Positions 24,510 to 33,827 of a stretch of DNA of 39,873 nucleotides are shown piece after piece. Position numbers and translations under genes: made by a program. The stretch lies in assembly GCA_002862785.1 (NCBI GenBank), contig PKDZ01000055.1, forward strand, positions 1 through 39,873, in the 5' to 3' direction. This stretch comes from Flavobacteriales bacterium. Its GTDB lineage: Bacteria; Bacteroidota; Bacteroidia; Flavobacteriales_D; Sanyastnellaceae. The stretch's first letter is position 1. Every line of letters starts with the position of its first letter. The notes under the pieces were generated by a model. That model made no database searches. It was not told where the DNA came from and was given only the letters and a program-made list of their open reading frames with translations.

Positions 24510-25676
24510 ATGGAATCCATTTTCGACTGGCTCGAGCCCACCGAGGCCGGGTTGTTCGACATCTCGGACGGAACCGACAGGCTCCGCGACGTCCTGCGCA
24601 TCCACCGCGCCGGCGAGCGTCCCGATCTAGACGGATGCGTCGCGGCCTTCGTCGGCGTGATGGACCGCCGCGGCAGCCTCGATGGCGCCCAGACGGACCG
24701 GGCCGCGGAATGGGTCCGCGGCAAGCTCTATGGTCTGACCGTGATGGACAAATGGGCTCCTGTGGCCGACCTCGGCAACATCATTGCCGCCCCCACCCCG
24801 GAGGACACCCGCGCCGCCCTCAACGTCGTCTGCCAGGAGCTCATGGCCCGCGACATCGTGCCCATCGTGGTCGGCGGATCGCAGATCCTCACCGTACCGA
24901 TGTACGCGGCTTATGCCCGACAGGAACGGCCCATCAACGTCGTCAACGTCGACTCCACCCTTGACTTCGGGGGCGACCCGCAGGAGGTCGACGGCCGCAA
25001 TTGGCTCAACGCCCTGATTCTGCCCGAGGGCGGCCACCTCTTCGACCTGACCCACCTCGGACACCAGCGCTACCGCACCGACGGCGACACCCTTCAGCTG
25101 ATGGAACGGATGCACTTCGACGCCGTGCGCCTCGGCCGCTTGCGCGCCGACATGGCCCAGGCCGAGCCCCTGCTGCGCGATGCGGACCTCGTGACCTTCG
25201 ACCTCGGGGCCGTTCGGGTCGCCGACCATCCGGCCAGCCCCTCCGTCCAGACCAACGGCTTGACCGGCGAAGAATTCTGTCAGCTCAGCCGTTACGCCGG
25301 CTACAGCGACCGGCTCAGCGCCATCGGGTTCTTCGAACATGACCCCTCCCGCGACGGAGATGGACGCGGAGGCCAACTCGTGGCCGAGGCCATCTGGTGC
25401 TTCCTCGAAGGCGTCATGCACCGCATTGGCGACCACCCTCGGGGATCCACGGACGACTACCTCCAATACCGCGTCGTCCTCGACGATTCCGAGCACGAAG
25501 TCGTCTTCTATAAGAGCCCCCGCAGTGACCGATGGTGGATGGACATCCCCACACCCGGGGCCGGCAACCGCAAAGGCCGCCTCCTGCTCGTCCCGTGCTC
25601 CTACAAAGACTACCAGACGGCCGCGGCGGGCACCCTGCCGGACCGGTGGTGGCGGACCCAGCAGAAACTGGCCTGA
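24510..25676 (+). CDS. Arginase/formimidoylglutamase-fold protein with degenerate metal site
   Basis: A 388-residue member of the ureohydrolase (arginase) superfamily, as found in Bacteroidota beside topA and the gldKLMN genes. The central alpha/beta fold is recognisable, but ligands of the two-manganese site are changed. Where active enzymes have GGDH there is GGSQ (122-125). Where they have DAHxD there is DSTLD (148-152), keeping both Asp but losing the His. Where they have DxD there is DLG (231-233), losing the second Asp. Three of six usual ligands are thus gone, so hydrolysis of arginine or formiminoglutamate is unlikely; a structural, regulatory or one-metal role is possible. Annotation as formimidoylglutamase should not be trusted. 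It follows topA by 22 bases, with a -7-like TAGATTTA (5 of 6 positions) four bases before the ATG. Confidence 0.78.
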   Translation: MESIFDWLEPTEAGLFDISDGTDRLRDVLRIHRAGERPDLDGCVAAFVGVMDRRGSLDGAQTDRAAEWVRGKLYGLTVMDKWAPVADLGNIIAAPTPEDTRAALNVVCQELMARDIVPIVVGGSQILTVPMYAAYARQERPINVVNVDSTLDFGGDPQEVDGRNWLNALILPEGGHLFDLTHLGHQRYRTDGDTLQLMERMHFDAVRLGRLRADMAQAEPLLRDADLVTFDLGAVRVADHPASPSVQTNGLTGEEFCQLSRYAGYSDRLSAIGFFEHDPSRDGDGRGGQLVAEAIWCFLEGVMHRIGDHPRGSTDDYLQYRVVLDDSEHEVVFYKSPRSDRWWMDIPTPGAGNRKGRLLLVPCSYKDYQTAAAGTLPDRWWRTQQKLA

Positions 25677-25804
25677 GTCGCTGAAACTGAGGGCGCCCCG
25701 ACATCATCACCCTTCGTAGAGTGCTGGTTTTCAACCTATTCACACGAAATCCACGATGAAGCTTGGATAATCGTGTTTGCAGGCGCAAGCTGCAGCATTT
25801 TGGG

Positions 25805-25812
25805 TATATTAG
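25805..25812 (+). promoter_or_regulatory. Possible -7 element for the type IX secretion genes
   Basis: TATATTAG matches five of six defined positions of TAnnTTTG. The leader of about 50 bases would contain a small hairpin (TCACC, loop CTCG, GGTGA, 25817-25830). The 191-base gap between the arginase-fold gene and the PorP/SprF gene is the only sizeable break before gldKLMN, and holds nothing else I recognise. Confidence 0.35.
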
Positions 25813-25867
25813 CCGCTCACCCTCGGGTGACCCATGCAAGGAACCGTTTGAAAATCAGCTGTTTGGA

Positions 25868-26818
25868 ATGAACCGCCTTCTGCTCGCTCTGTCTGTCCTC
25901 CTGTTCAGCACCGTCGCCACGGCCCAACAGGACCCCCAGCTCACGCAGTTTTATCAGGACCGCTTGTCCTTCAATCCGGCCTTCGCCGGTGCGGAGCGCC
26001 TGCAGTACGTCAATGCCTTCTACCGCAACCAGTGGAGCGGACTGGACCTCAGCCCGACCACGGCCCTGTTCCAGTACAGCGGCAAGCCCGGCTTCATCCC
26101 CGGCGGCATCGGCCTGAGCTTCTTCCAGGATGAGCTCGGTCAAGAACAGAACACCGTCGTCAAGCTGGCCTACGCCTACCACATGGAACCGGATGCCAAC
26201 GGAGGCATCCTGAGTGTCGGCCTGGCCGCCAACTACATGGGCAAGACCCTCGGCAACGAGTGGATCTACATCGACGATGGCGACGCCGTCATTCCTCAGA
26301 ACTCCAAGAGCGGTACCACCATCGACGCCGACCTCGGCGTGATGTACCGCGTGCCCGGCAGCTTCTACGCCGGCCTCAGCACGACCCGCCTCGCTGCCAC
26401 CGACCTGCAGGACCTCAACGTGTCCAGCGTGCGCCACCTCTACCTTCAGGCCGGCTACGAGCAAGCCCTGGGTGACGGCACCCTGCGCCTCCGCTCCCAC
26501 GTCCTCGCCAAGACGGACCTCAACGCCACCACGGTCGACCTGCACGCCAACGTGCTGTGGAACGAGCTCCTCTATGGAGGCCTCTCCATCCGCCCCGGCG
26601 ACGCCGTCGCCCCGGTGATTGGCTTCGAATACGGCAAGACCAAGTCCGAGAAGCTCAGCCGATCCGAGCAGATCTTCCGCTTCGGTTACAGCTATGACGC
26701 CACGCTGAGCGAAGTGGCGAACTACAGCTCCGGTTCCCACGAAATCTTCGTCTCGTACATGTTCAACTTCGAACGGATTCCCATGCAGTCCCGTCACGCA
26801 AACCCCCGATTCCTCTGA
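25868..26818 (+). CDS. PorP/SprF-family type IX secretion outer-membrane protein
   Basis: The 316-residue protein has a signal peptide (MNRLLLALSVLLFSTVATA), the family start QQDPQLTQFYQDRLSFNPAFAG, and then a predicted beta-barrel of about a dozen strands ending in FVSYMFNF followed by a short tail. The opening motif is diagnostic for PorP/SprF proteins, which anchor periplasmic and surface parts of the type IX secretion and gliding machinery in the outer membrane. In Porphyromonas porP starts the porPKLMN operon, the same order as here, so it is probably the core PorP equivalent and not one of the many cargo-linked SprF paralogues. It is 104 bases upstream of gldK. Confidence 0.9.
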   Translation: MNRLLLALSVLLFSTVATAQQDPQLTQFYQDRLSFNPAFAGAERLQYVNAFYRNQWSGLDLSPTTALFQYSGKPGFIPGGIGLSFFQDELGQEQNTVVKLAYAYHMEPDANGGILSVGLAANYMGKTLGNEWIYIDDGDAVIPQNSKSGTTIDADLGVMYRVPGSFYAGLSTTRLAATDLQDLNVSSVRHLYLQAGYEQALGDGTLRLRSHVLAKTDLNATTVDLHANVLWNELLYGGLSIRPGDAVAPVIGFEYGKTKSEKLSRSEQIFRFGYSYDATLSEVANYSSGSHEIFVSYMFNFERIPMQSRHANPRFL

Positions 26819-26922
26819 GGGTTGGGCAACAAATGACGAAACCTGCACGTTGACTTTCGCGTAGAGGGGAGTTCTGCAAGCCCCGCTACCGGACGGATAC
26901 CGTTCGACAAAGGATAGAAACC

Positions 26923-28290
26923 ATGAGAAACGCTGCGATCATCGCCTTGTGCGCCATCACGCTGGCCAGCTGCTACGGCGGCCCTGCCGGAGAGGTGGTT
27001 GGCGTGTACCCGCGGGAGGACTGGGTGCAAGTAAATCCCTATGGGATGAACTACATCCACTACGGCTCCTACACGATGGGCCCGAGCGACCAGGACGTGC
27101 CCTACGCCCTGACGTCCCGCTCCAAGACGGTCACCATCCCCGCCTTTTACATCGACATCCACGAGATCTCGAACAACGAGTACCGCCAGTTCGTCTACTG
27201 GGTCCGGGACAGCCTGTTCCGCGACGTGCTCCAAGAGAACGATTTCGAGGAGTACTTCCGCACGGAGGACGCCAGCGGACGGGAACTCGACCGCTTCGTA
27301 AACAAGGGATACGTCCTCAATTGGGATGAGCCCATCGATTGGCAGAACGAGGACATCTTCGACGCCCTCTATGATGAGTTCTACTTCCAAGGCTCCGACC
27401 GGTTCTACGACGCCAAGCAGATTGACACCCGGAAGCTGAACTTCAAGTACTTCTGGACCAACCTGCAAGCCGCGGCCCAAAAAGGGGGACTCGATTACGA
27501 AATCAACGAGCCCAACCAGCTCGGACAGCTGAACAGCATCCGGGGACACAGCGACCGCGCCCAGTTCGTGGTCGAGGAAAACACCAACGTCTACCCGGAC
27601 ACCCTCTGCTGGATTCGCGACTTCACCTACGGCTTCAACGAGCCGCTGACGGAGACCTATTTCTGGCACCCCGCCTACGACGATTACCCTGTGGTCGGTG
27701 TGACCTGGGGACAAGCACGAGCCTTCAACGCTTGGAGAACCCAACTCCTGGCCACGTGGAAGCGCGAGAACGACGAGACCATGGTCCAAAAGTTCCGCTT
27801 GCCCAGCGAAGCCGAATGGGAATTCGCTGCCCGCGGAGGCCTCGACCTGGCTCCGTTCCCATGGGGCGGTCCCTACATCCGAAACATCTACGGTTGCCCG
27901 TTGGCCAACTTCAAGCCGATGCGCGGTGACTACGTGGAAGACGCCGGTTGCCACACCGTGCCCATCGAGAGCTACAGCCCGAACGATTACGGACTGTACC
28001 AGATGTCCGGAAATGTTGCCGAGTGGACGAACACAGCCTTCGACGAGACCGTGTATGACTTCAGCCATGACATGAGCCCCGAGTACGAATACAATGCCAA
28101 GGCGGACGATCCCCCCAGCCTGAAGCGCAAAGTGATTCGCGGTGGCAGCTGGAAGGACATCGGATACTACTGCCAGACCGGCACGCGTTCCTTCGAGTAC
28201 CAAGACACGGCCAAATCGTACATCGGATTCCGCAGCGCCATGAGCTACCTCGGCCGCGGCAAGAATGTGGATCCGGAAGACTTCAATTAA
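26923..28290 (+). CDS. gldK: Type IX secretion lipoprotein GldK (PorK)
   Basis: GldK and GldN form the large periplasmic ring attached to the outer membrane. The 455-residue protein has a lipoprotein signal with lipobox LASC (Cys17), so it is lipid-anchored. A formylglycine-generating-enzyme-like fold follows, with ISNNEYRQFVYWVRD, VVGVTWGQARAFNAWR, RLPSEAEWEFAARGG, YQMSGNVAEWT and VIRGGSWKD, ending near IGFRSAM. In this family the fold is structural, without known catalysis. Genes gldL, gldM and gldN follow in the conserved order. Confidence 0.96.
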   Translation: MRNAAIIALCAITLASCYGGPAGEVVGVYPREDWVQVNPYGMNYIHYGSYTMGPSDQDVPYALTSRSKTVTIPAFYIDIHEISNNEYRQFVYWVRDSLFRDVLQENDFEEYFRTEDASGRELDRFVNKGYVLNWDEPIDWQNEDIFDALYDEFYFQGSDRFYDAKQIDTRKLNFKYFWTNLQAAAQKGGLDYEINEPNQLGQLNSIRGHSDRAQFVVEENTNVYPDTLCWIRDFTYGFNEPLTETYFWHPAYDDYPVVGVTWGQARAFNAWRTQLLATWKRENDETMVQKFRLPSEAEWEFAARGGLDLAPFPWGGPYIRNIYGCPLANFKPMRGDYVEDAGCHTVPIESYSPNDYGLYQMSGNVAEWTNTAFDETVYDFSHDMSPEYEYNAKADDPPSLKRKVIRGGSWKDIGYYCQTGTRSFEYQDTAKSYIGFRSAMSYLGRGKNVDPEDFN

Positions 28291-28368
28291 TCCCCAACCC
28301 TACCCGGTCTCCCCCATCACCAGCGCATGAAACCCGCCGGGGGTGAATCACCAGAACCTGCAAGCACT

Positions 28369-29178
28369 ATGGCAAAGAACAAGAAGAGCCCCACAGTCGG
28401 AGGCAAGAAGAAGAAGCCGTTCAACGAGAGCAAAGCCTGGAAATCAGGCATGGCCAAACTCTACGGCATCGGAGCCTCGATTGTGATCATCGGCGCCCTG
28501 TTCAAGATTGAGCACTGGGAAGGCGCCTCCGAGATGCTCATCATCGGACTCGGCACCGAGGCCTTCATCTTCTTGATGTCCGCGTTCGAGAAGCCGCACG
28601 CGGATCCGAAGTGGGAACTCGTCTACCCGGAGCTGGCCGTCGAGGACGGTGAGGCTGCGCCCAAAAAGCCGGTCGACCAGCTGGACGACATGCTCAAGGA
28701 CGCCGGTGTCGACAACGCGGTTCTCTCCCGATTGGGAGACGGCATGCGCCACCTTGGGGATCAGGCCATGCAGCTCAGCGAGGTGACGGACGCCGCCGCT
28801 GCCACCAGTGAGTACGGAGGTGCCCTCCGCTCCGCCACGGAAAAGGTGAACGGTTTGACCGATACCTACGCGCAGGTCAGCGAATCCCTCACGGGCCTGT
28901 CCGACAACAAGGACATGAGCCTTGCCGCCGGTGAGCAGCTCCAAAAAATGAACGAGAACCTCGGCAGCCTCAACGGCATGTACGAGGCCCAACTCCAGCA
29001 GATGGAGACAAGCCGCCAGCTCTTCTCCGGCATGGGTGAACTGATCCAGAACCTCAACGACAGCGTCGAGGACACCAAGAAATACAAGGACAACATCGCC
29101 GCGCTCTCCAGCAATCTGGAAGCCCTCAACACGGTGTATTCCAACATGCTCAACGCCATGGGCAACTCCCGCGGCTGA
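28369..29178 (+). CDS. gldL: Type IX secretion motor subunit GldL (PorL)
   Basis: GldL forms the five-subunit inner-membrane ring around two GldM helices and converts proton flow into motion. The 269-residue protein has a Lys-rich N-terminus, two membrane helices (about 31-47 and 53-73) and a long helical cytoplasmic part. The membrane Glu in FKIEHWEG (Glu48) matches the residue essential for proton use in the Flavobacterium protein. I chose ATG 28369 (MAKNKK); an in-frame ATG 14 codons upstream is less like the family. The gap to gldM is 29 bases. Confidence 0.96.
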   Translation: MAKNKKSPTVGGKKKKPFNESKAWKSGMAKLYGIGASIVIIGALFKIEHWEGASEMLIIGLGTEAFIFLMSAFEKPHADPKWELVYPELAVEDGEAAPKKPVDQLDDMLKDAGVDNAVLSRLGDGMRHLGDQAMQLSEVTDAAAATSEYGGALRSATEKVNGLTDTYAQVSESLTGLSDNKDMSLAAGEQLQKMNENLGSLNGMYEAQLQQMETSRQLFSGMGELIQNLNDSVEDTKKYKDNIAALSSNLEALNTVYSNMLNAMGNSRG

Positions 29179-29207
29179 TTATCCTCCTCTCCCACACGCA
29201 CTAGATC

Positions 29208-30923
29208 ATGGCAGGAGCGAAGGAAACACCGCGTCAGAAGATGATCGGGATGATGTACCTCGTCCTGACGGCCCTTCTGGCACTGAACATCTCGAAGGAA
29301 ATCCTTAACGGATTTGTCAAGGTGGAAAACGGTCTGCGCAAGACCGACCAGACCGTCCAGGGCAAGTCCCGGGAAACCATGCTGGAATTCGAGGCCAAAT
29401 ACCTCCAGGACCAGCAGAAAGTGAAGCCGTATTACGATGCCGCCAAAGACATCGAAAAGAAGGCCGACGACCTCTACGACCACATCACCCAGCTGAAGGC
29501 CAACATCATGGCCGTCGCCAGTGGCGATCGGGAAGTGGTGGACGCCGGCGGGGACCTGTCCAAGTACATCGCTCAGGACAAAATCACCCGCCGAGACACC
29601 GTCCTCAGCATCCAGTATTTAGAAAAGAAGGACGAGTACCAGGAAATCACGGCTTACCTCGTGGGCAGTGAACCTGGAAGCCCCAAAGACGGACCGTTCA
29701 CAGCCAGCGAACTGAAGAGCAAACTAGAAGGCTTCCGGGATGAGCTCAAGAACGTTAGGTTCACCGACTTCGTGGGCAATGAATTTGCCGTCTCACCCGG
29801 CCTCAAGGCCTCCTTCGACAAAACGTTTGTCTACAAACGGGAAATGGAGGATGGCAAGGAGGTGCTCTGGGAAGCCGCCAACTTCTTCGACGTTCCGATT
29901 GCCGCTGTGATTCCGATCCTCTCTAAGCTGCAGATCGACGTCGAAAACGCGAAGTCCAACCTCATGTCCGAGCTCATCGCCGGCATCGAGGGCAAGAGCT
30001 ACAAGTTCACAAACCTGATGCCGCTCGTCGTGCCGGAAAGCAACTACATACTCCGTGGTGACAGCTTCCGCGCCAGCGTGTTGCTCGCGGCCTTCGACGC
30101 CACGAACAGTCCAGACATCTACGTTGATGACCGTGCCTTCGACGGTCGAGATTCCACCAACCTAGAATACGACGGCATGGATCCGCTCCGCATCGACGGT
30201 GGCCTCGGCCAGCTCCGCATCTCTACCAAGGGCATGCCCCTCGGCGAGCGGAACTACAAGGGCCTCATCCGTTTCCAAGGACCGGATGGCAATGTGGGAG
30301 ACTACCCCTTCTACACGCCGGAGTTTACCGTGGCCGAGCCCGCCCTCGTGGTGAGCCCGACCAAGATGAACGTGTTCTACCGTGGCGTACCAAACCCCGT
30401 GGAGATCTCCGTTCCAGGTGTCAGCAGCGACAAGCTCGACGTCCGGATCACCGGAGGCCACCGCATTAAGCCTGACGGAGAGACGTTCATCGTCGATCCA
30501 GGTGCCGGTGAGAGCGCCGAAATCGTGGTGACGGCTACGTTGCCCGACGGCAGCAAGAAGAGCCTGCCCGGCCGTGAGTTCCGCGTCAAGAGGATTCCCG
30601 ACCCCTCTCCGCGTTTCGCCGGAAAGAAGCCGTCCGACAAGACCATCACCAAGGTCCTCCTCGAGAATGCTCCCTCAGTGGGTGCCCTCATGGAGAACTT
30701 CGACTTCGACGTGGAGGTCAAGGTGAAGCGGTTCAACGTGACCGTCACCAAGGGCGGCACCTTCGTCGAGCAAAGCAGCAACTCCAACATGGTGACGTCC
30801 AACATGAAGGAACTCTTCCGTTCCATCGGACGGGGCTCCGTCGTGTACATTGAGGACATCGTCGTCTCCATGCCCGATGGCACGGAGCGCGCGTTGCCCA
30901 CCATGAAACTCAAAGTGATCTGA
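29208..30923 (+). CDS. gldM: Type IX secretion motor subunit GldM (PorM)
   Basis: GldM is the rotor-like stalk: one membrane helix inside the GldL ring and four periplasmic domains reaching the GldK-GldN ring. The 571-residue protein starts MAGAKETPRQKMIGMMYLVL, with the conserved short basic N-terminus (Arg9) and single helix (about 12-30), then a helical domain (about 35-230) and several beta-rich domains up to the end. The length is slightly above the roughly 510-520 common in the family, with no obvious inserted domain. The stop overlaps the gldN start (TGATGATG). Confidence 0.96.
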   Translation: MAGAKETPRQKMIGMMYLVLTALLALNISKEILNGFVKVENGLRKTDQTVQGKSRETMLEFEAKYLQDQQKVKPYYDAAKDIEKKADDLYDHITQLKANIMAVASGDREVVDAGGDLSKYIAQDKITRRDTVLSIQYLEKKDEYQEITAYLVGSEPGSPKDGPFTASELKSKLEGFRDELKNVRFTDFVGNEFAVSPGLKASFDKTFVYKREMEDGKEVLWEAANFFDVPIAAVIPILSKLQIDVENAKSNLMSELIAGIEGKSYKFTNLMPLVVPESNYILRGDSFRASVLLAAFDATNSPDIYVDDRAFDGRDSTNLEYDGMDPLRIDGGLGQLRISTKGMPLGERNYKGLIRFQGPDGNVGDYPFYTPEFTVAEPALVVSPTKMNVFYRGVPNPVEISVPGVSSDKLDVRITGGHRIKPDGETFIVDPGAGESAEIVVTATLPDGSKKSLPGREFRVKRIPDPSPRFAGKKPSDKTITKVLLENAPSVGALMENFDFDVEVKVKRFNVTVTKGGTFVEQSSNSNMVTSNMKELFRSIGRGSVVYIEDIVVSMPDGTERALPTMKLKVI

Positions 30924-31783
30924 TGATGAAAGCAGCACGCCATCTCGTGACCCTCCTCTGCGTTCTCGCCGTGGCCCTCTCGGCCGAGGCCCAGACGCAA
31001 ACCGTCCTCGACGGTGCCTACGTGAAGGAAACCAACCTCACGAAGCGGGTCGTCCCCTACCCCTCCCTGCGTGAGGCGGACGTGATGTACGTGCGCCGCA
31101 TCTGGCAGGACATCGACCTGCGCCAGAAGATCAACCAGATGTTCTACTTCCCGGTCGATCCGATCGAGGACCGGAAGAACCTCTTCGATGTGATCCGCTA
31201 CGCCCTCGAGGTGGAAGGCTCTCTGACTGCCTACGGCACGGGACCGGCCGGTGACGATGACGAGTTCCGCTACCCCTACACGGGCACCCAGGTGGACTCC
31301 GTTCTCAATCCGGTGGTGATCATTCCGCAGTTCGACCCCGTGACCGGCGAGGTCATCGGTTCCATGGAGGCCCAGACTTCGATCAACAGCCAGGACATCG
31401 TCCGCTACCGAATCAAAGAGGACTGGGTGTGGGACCGCCAACGCAGCCAGCGCCATGTCCGCATCATCGGCATTGCCCCCATCATCGAGAAGAAGGACGA
31501 CGAAGGCAACTCACAGGGCCTCGCCCCGCTGTTCTGGCTCTACTACCCTGAGTGCCGCTACGTCTTCGCCAACGCGGAGTGCTACAACTACGAGAACGAC
31601 GCCCAGCGCCGCACCTTCGAAGAAATCTTCCAGAAGCGCTACTTCTCGAGCTACATCGTGAAGGAGACCAACGTCTTCGACCGCTCGATCGCCGATTACG
31701 CGCAAGGCCTCGACGCCCTCCTCGAATCGGAGCGCATCAAGGACGAGCTCTTCACCATCGAGCACGACCTCTGGCACTACTGA
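30923..31783 (+). CDS. gldN: Type IX secretion protein GldN (PorN)
   Basis: GldN binds GldK in the periplasmic ring of the type IX machine. The 286-residue protein (285 if the second ATG is used) has a signal peptide ending SAEAQ. The family body follows: READVMYVRRIWQDIDLRQK near residue 50, IKEDWVWDRQRSQRHVRIIGIAPI, LFWLYYPECRYVFANAECYN and the terminal ERIKDELFTIEHDLWHY. It ends the porP-gldKLMN group and is followed within 24 bases by a strong terminator. Confidence 0.95.
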   Translation: MMKAARHLVTLLCVLAVALSAEAQTQTVLDGAYVKETNLTKRVVPYPSLREADVMYVRRIWQDIDLRQKINQMFYFPVDPIEDRKNLFDVIRYALEVEGSLTAYGTGPAGDDDEFRYPYTGTQVDSVLNPVVIIPQFDPVTGEVIGSMEAQTSINSQDIVRYRIKEDWVWDRQRSQRHVRIIGIAPIIEKKDDEGNSQGLAPLFWLYYPECRYVFANAECYNYENDAQRRTFEEIFQKRYFSSYIVKETNVFDRSIADYAQGLDALLESERIKDELFTIEHDLWHY

Positions 31784-31806
31784 TCGCCCTCTAAAAGAAC
31801 CCCGAG

Positions 31807-31832
31807 AAACGCCCACCTTTGTGGGCGTTTTT
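31807..31832 (+). terminator. Rho-independent terminator after gldN
   Basis: AAACGCCCAC, loop CTTT, GTGGGCGTTT forms a perfect ten-pair stem followed by TT. It lies 23 bases after gldN and ends 18 bases before the ABC-F start codon, so the ABC-F gene must have a promoter within or beyond this hairpin, or rely on read-through. Confidence 0.88.
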
Positions 31833-31850
31833 CATTGCCCCCGGCCCCCT

Positions 31851-33827
31851 ATGCTCAACCTGAACCAGATCGGCGTCCATTTCGGAGAGCGCACCCTCTT
31901 CGAAAACATCTCGCTGGCCGTGGGCAACAAGGACCGGGTGGGCCTCGTCGGACGCAATGGCGCAGGCAAATCGACCCTGCTCAAGATCATCGCCGGCGTC
32001 CAGAACCCCAGCGAGGGAAACGTCGCTACCCCGAAGGAGTACCGCATCGGCTACCTCCCCCAAGAGATGGAGCACAACGAGGAAGCGACCGTCCTGGAAG
32101 AGGCCCAAAGCGCCTTCGCCATCTACCAGGAGCTCGAGGCCGAGGTCGCCCGGATCTCCGCCGAGATCGCCGAGCGCACCGATTACGAGAGCGAGGCCTA
32201 TTCCCGGCTGATTGACCGCCTGAGCGAGGCCAACGACCAGCTCGCCCTCATGGGACCCGGCGCCAAGGAGGAGCAGACCCAGCGCGTGCTCCAGGGCCTT
32301 GGCTTCCGGCCAGCCGACATGAATCGGAAAATGGGCGAATTCAGCGGCGGCTGGAAAATGCGCGTCGAATTGGGCAAACTCCTGCTCGTCGCTCCGGACC
32401 TCCTGCTCCTCGACGAGCCCACCAACCACCTCGACATCGAGTCCATCGAATGGCTTGAGGGCTTTCTGAAGCACTACCCGGGGGCCATGATCCTCATCTC
32501 CCACGACCGGACCTTCCTCGACAACGTGACCGATCGGACCGTGGAGATCACCTCCTTCCGCGTCCACGACTACAAGGCCTCGTACAGCAAGTACATGGCG
32601 TGGCGCGAAGAGGAAGCCGCGCGGCAGGAACAAGCCGCCAAGCAGCAGCAGAAGGACATCGCCCACACCGAGGAGCTCATCAACAAGTTCCGCGCGAAGA
32701 AGAACAAAGCCGCCTTTGCCCAGAGCCTCATCAAGAAGCTCGACAAGATGGAGCGCATTGAGGTGGACCAGTTCGAGAACGCCGAGATGCGGTTCCGCTT
32801 CCCCCCTGCCCCCCGGGCCGGCAAGGTGGTCGTGGAGGCCAAAGGACTCGCGAAGCGCTTCGACGACCTCGAGGTCTTCCGCGATGTGGACCTCTTGATC
32901 GCCCGCCAAGACAAGGTGGCCCTCGTCGGTAAGAACGGCGCCGGCAAGACCACCCTTACCCGCATCCTGCTGGGCGAGCTCGACGGAGACGGCGAATGTG
33001 GCCTCGGCCACAACGTCGACGTCGGATACTACGCCCAGAACCAGAGCGACGAGCTCGAAGGCGACTTGACGGTCTTCGAGACCATTGACAAAGAAGCCGA
33101 AGGCGAGGTCCGCAAAAAAGTCCGCGCCCTGCTCGGTGCGTTCCTGTTCAGCGGAGAAGACGTGGACAAGAAGGTCAAGGTCCTGTCCGGAGGAGAGAAA
33201 GCGCGTCTGGCCCTCTGCAAACTCCTCCTCCACCCCTACAACCTGCTCGTTCTCGATGAGCCAACGAACCACTTGGACATGAAGGCCAAGGACGTGCTGA
33301 AGCAGGCGTTGATGCACTACGACGGAACGCTCATCGTCGTCTCCCACGACCGGGACTTCCTGACCGAACTCACGGAACTCGTCTACGAGGTCACCCCCAC
33401 CGGACTGCGGCAATACATCGGCGACATCCAGCAATTTCTGGTCGAAAAGCGCTCCGACACCATCGCCGCCTACGAAGCCGGCCGCAGTGACGGTCCAGGC
33501 GGAAACCCCGGCGGCAAGGACACGAAGGGAAAGGCCAAGGCCGCGGCCAAGACCGAATCCAAGGAGCAAGGAAAGCAAGCCTACGCCGACCAAAAGGCCA
33601 TCCGCAAGCTGAAGAATCGCATCAGCAAACTCGAGAAGCAGATTGCCGAACTCGAGAATCAGGAAAAGACGCTCAACGAAGAGATGGCGGCCCTCGATCA
33701 AGACGACCGGATGGCCACCGTCGAGAAGGCCTACGAATTCGAGAAGGTGCAGACCGCCCTGCAGGAAGCGCTCAACGATTGGGAGTCCACCACCAACGAG
33801 CTGGAGACCCTCGAGTCCGGCTCCTGA
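31851..33827 (+). CDS. ABC-F family ATPase
   Basis: ABC-F proteins have two ATPase domains and no membrane part, and act on the ribosome. The 658-residue protein has Walker A motifs GRNGAGKST (35-43) and GKNGAGKTT, signatures FSGGWKMR and LSGGEKARLAL, Walker B LLLLDEPTNHLD and LLVLDEPTNHLD, the charged interdomain linker (about 250-320; KKNKAAFAQSLIKKLDKMERI), and a C-terminal coiled coil (about 575-655) after a Gly/Lys-rich spacer. This layout resembles the YheS/Uup type, not EttA. A resistance role cannot be excluded, but housekeeping translation support is more likely. The stop abuts the rluD-type stop with no base between. Confidence 0.94.
   Translation: MLNLNQIGVHFGERTLFENISLAVGNKDRVGLVGRNGAGKSTLLKIIAGVQNPSEGNVATPKEYRIGYLPQEMEHNEEATVLEEAQSAFAIYQELEAEVARISAEIAERTDYESEAYSRLIDRLSEANDQLALMGPGAKEEQTQRVLQGLGFRPADMNRKMGEFSGGWKMRVELGKLLLVAPDLLLLDEPTNHLDIESIEWLEGFLKHYPGAMILISHDRTFLDNVTDRTVEITSFRVHDYKASYSKYMAWREEEAARQEQAAKQQQKDIAHTEELINKFRAKKNKAAFAQSLIKKLDKMERIEVDQFENAEMRFRFPPAPRAGKVVVEAKGLAKRFDDLEVFRDVDLLIARQDKVALVGKNGAGKTTLTRILLGELDGDGECGLGHNVDVGYYAQNQSDELEGDLTVFETIDKEAEGEVRKKVRALLGAFLFSGEDVDKKVKVLSGGEKARLALCKLLLHPYNLLVLDEPTNHLDMKAKDVLKQALMHYDGTLIVVSHDRDFLTELTELVYEVTPTGLRQYIGDIQQFLVEKRSDTIAAYEAGRSDGPGGNPGGKDTKGKAKAAAKTESKEQGKQAYADQKAIRKLKNRISKLEKQIAELENQEKTLNEEMAALDQDDRMATVEKAYEFEKVQTALQEALNDWESTTNELETLESGS

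Noticed and set aside
24510-25676. Active formimidoylglutamase or arginase
   Set aside because: Three of six metal ligands are replaced and no histidine-degradation genes are nearby, so I list only the fold.
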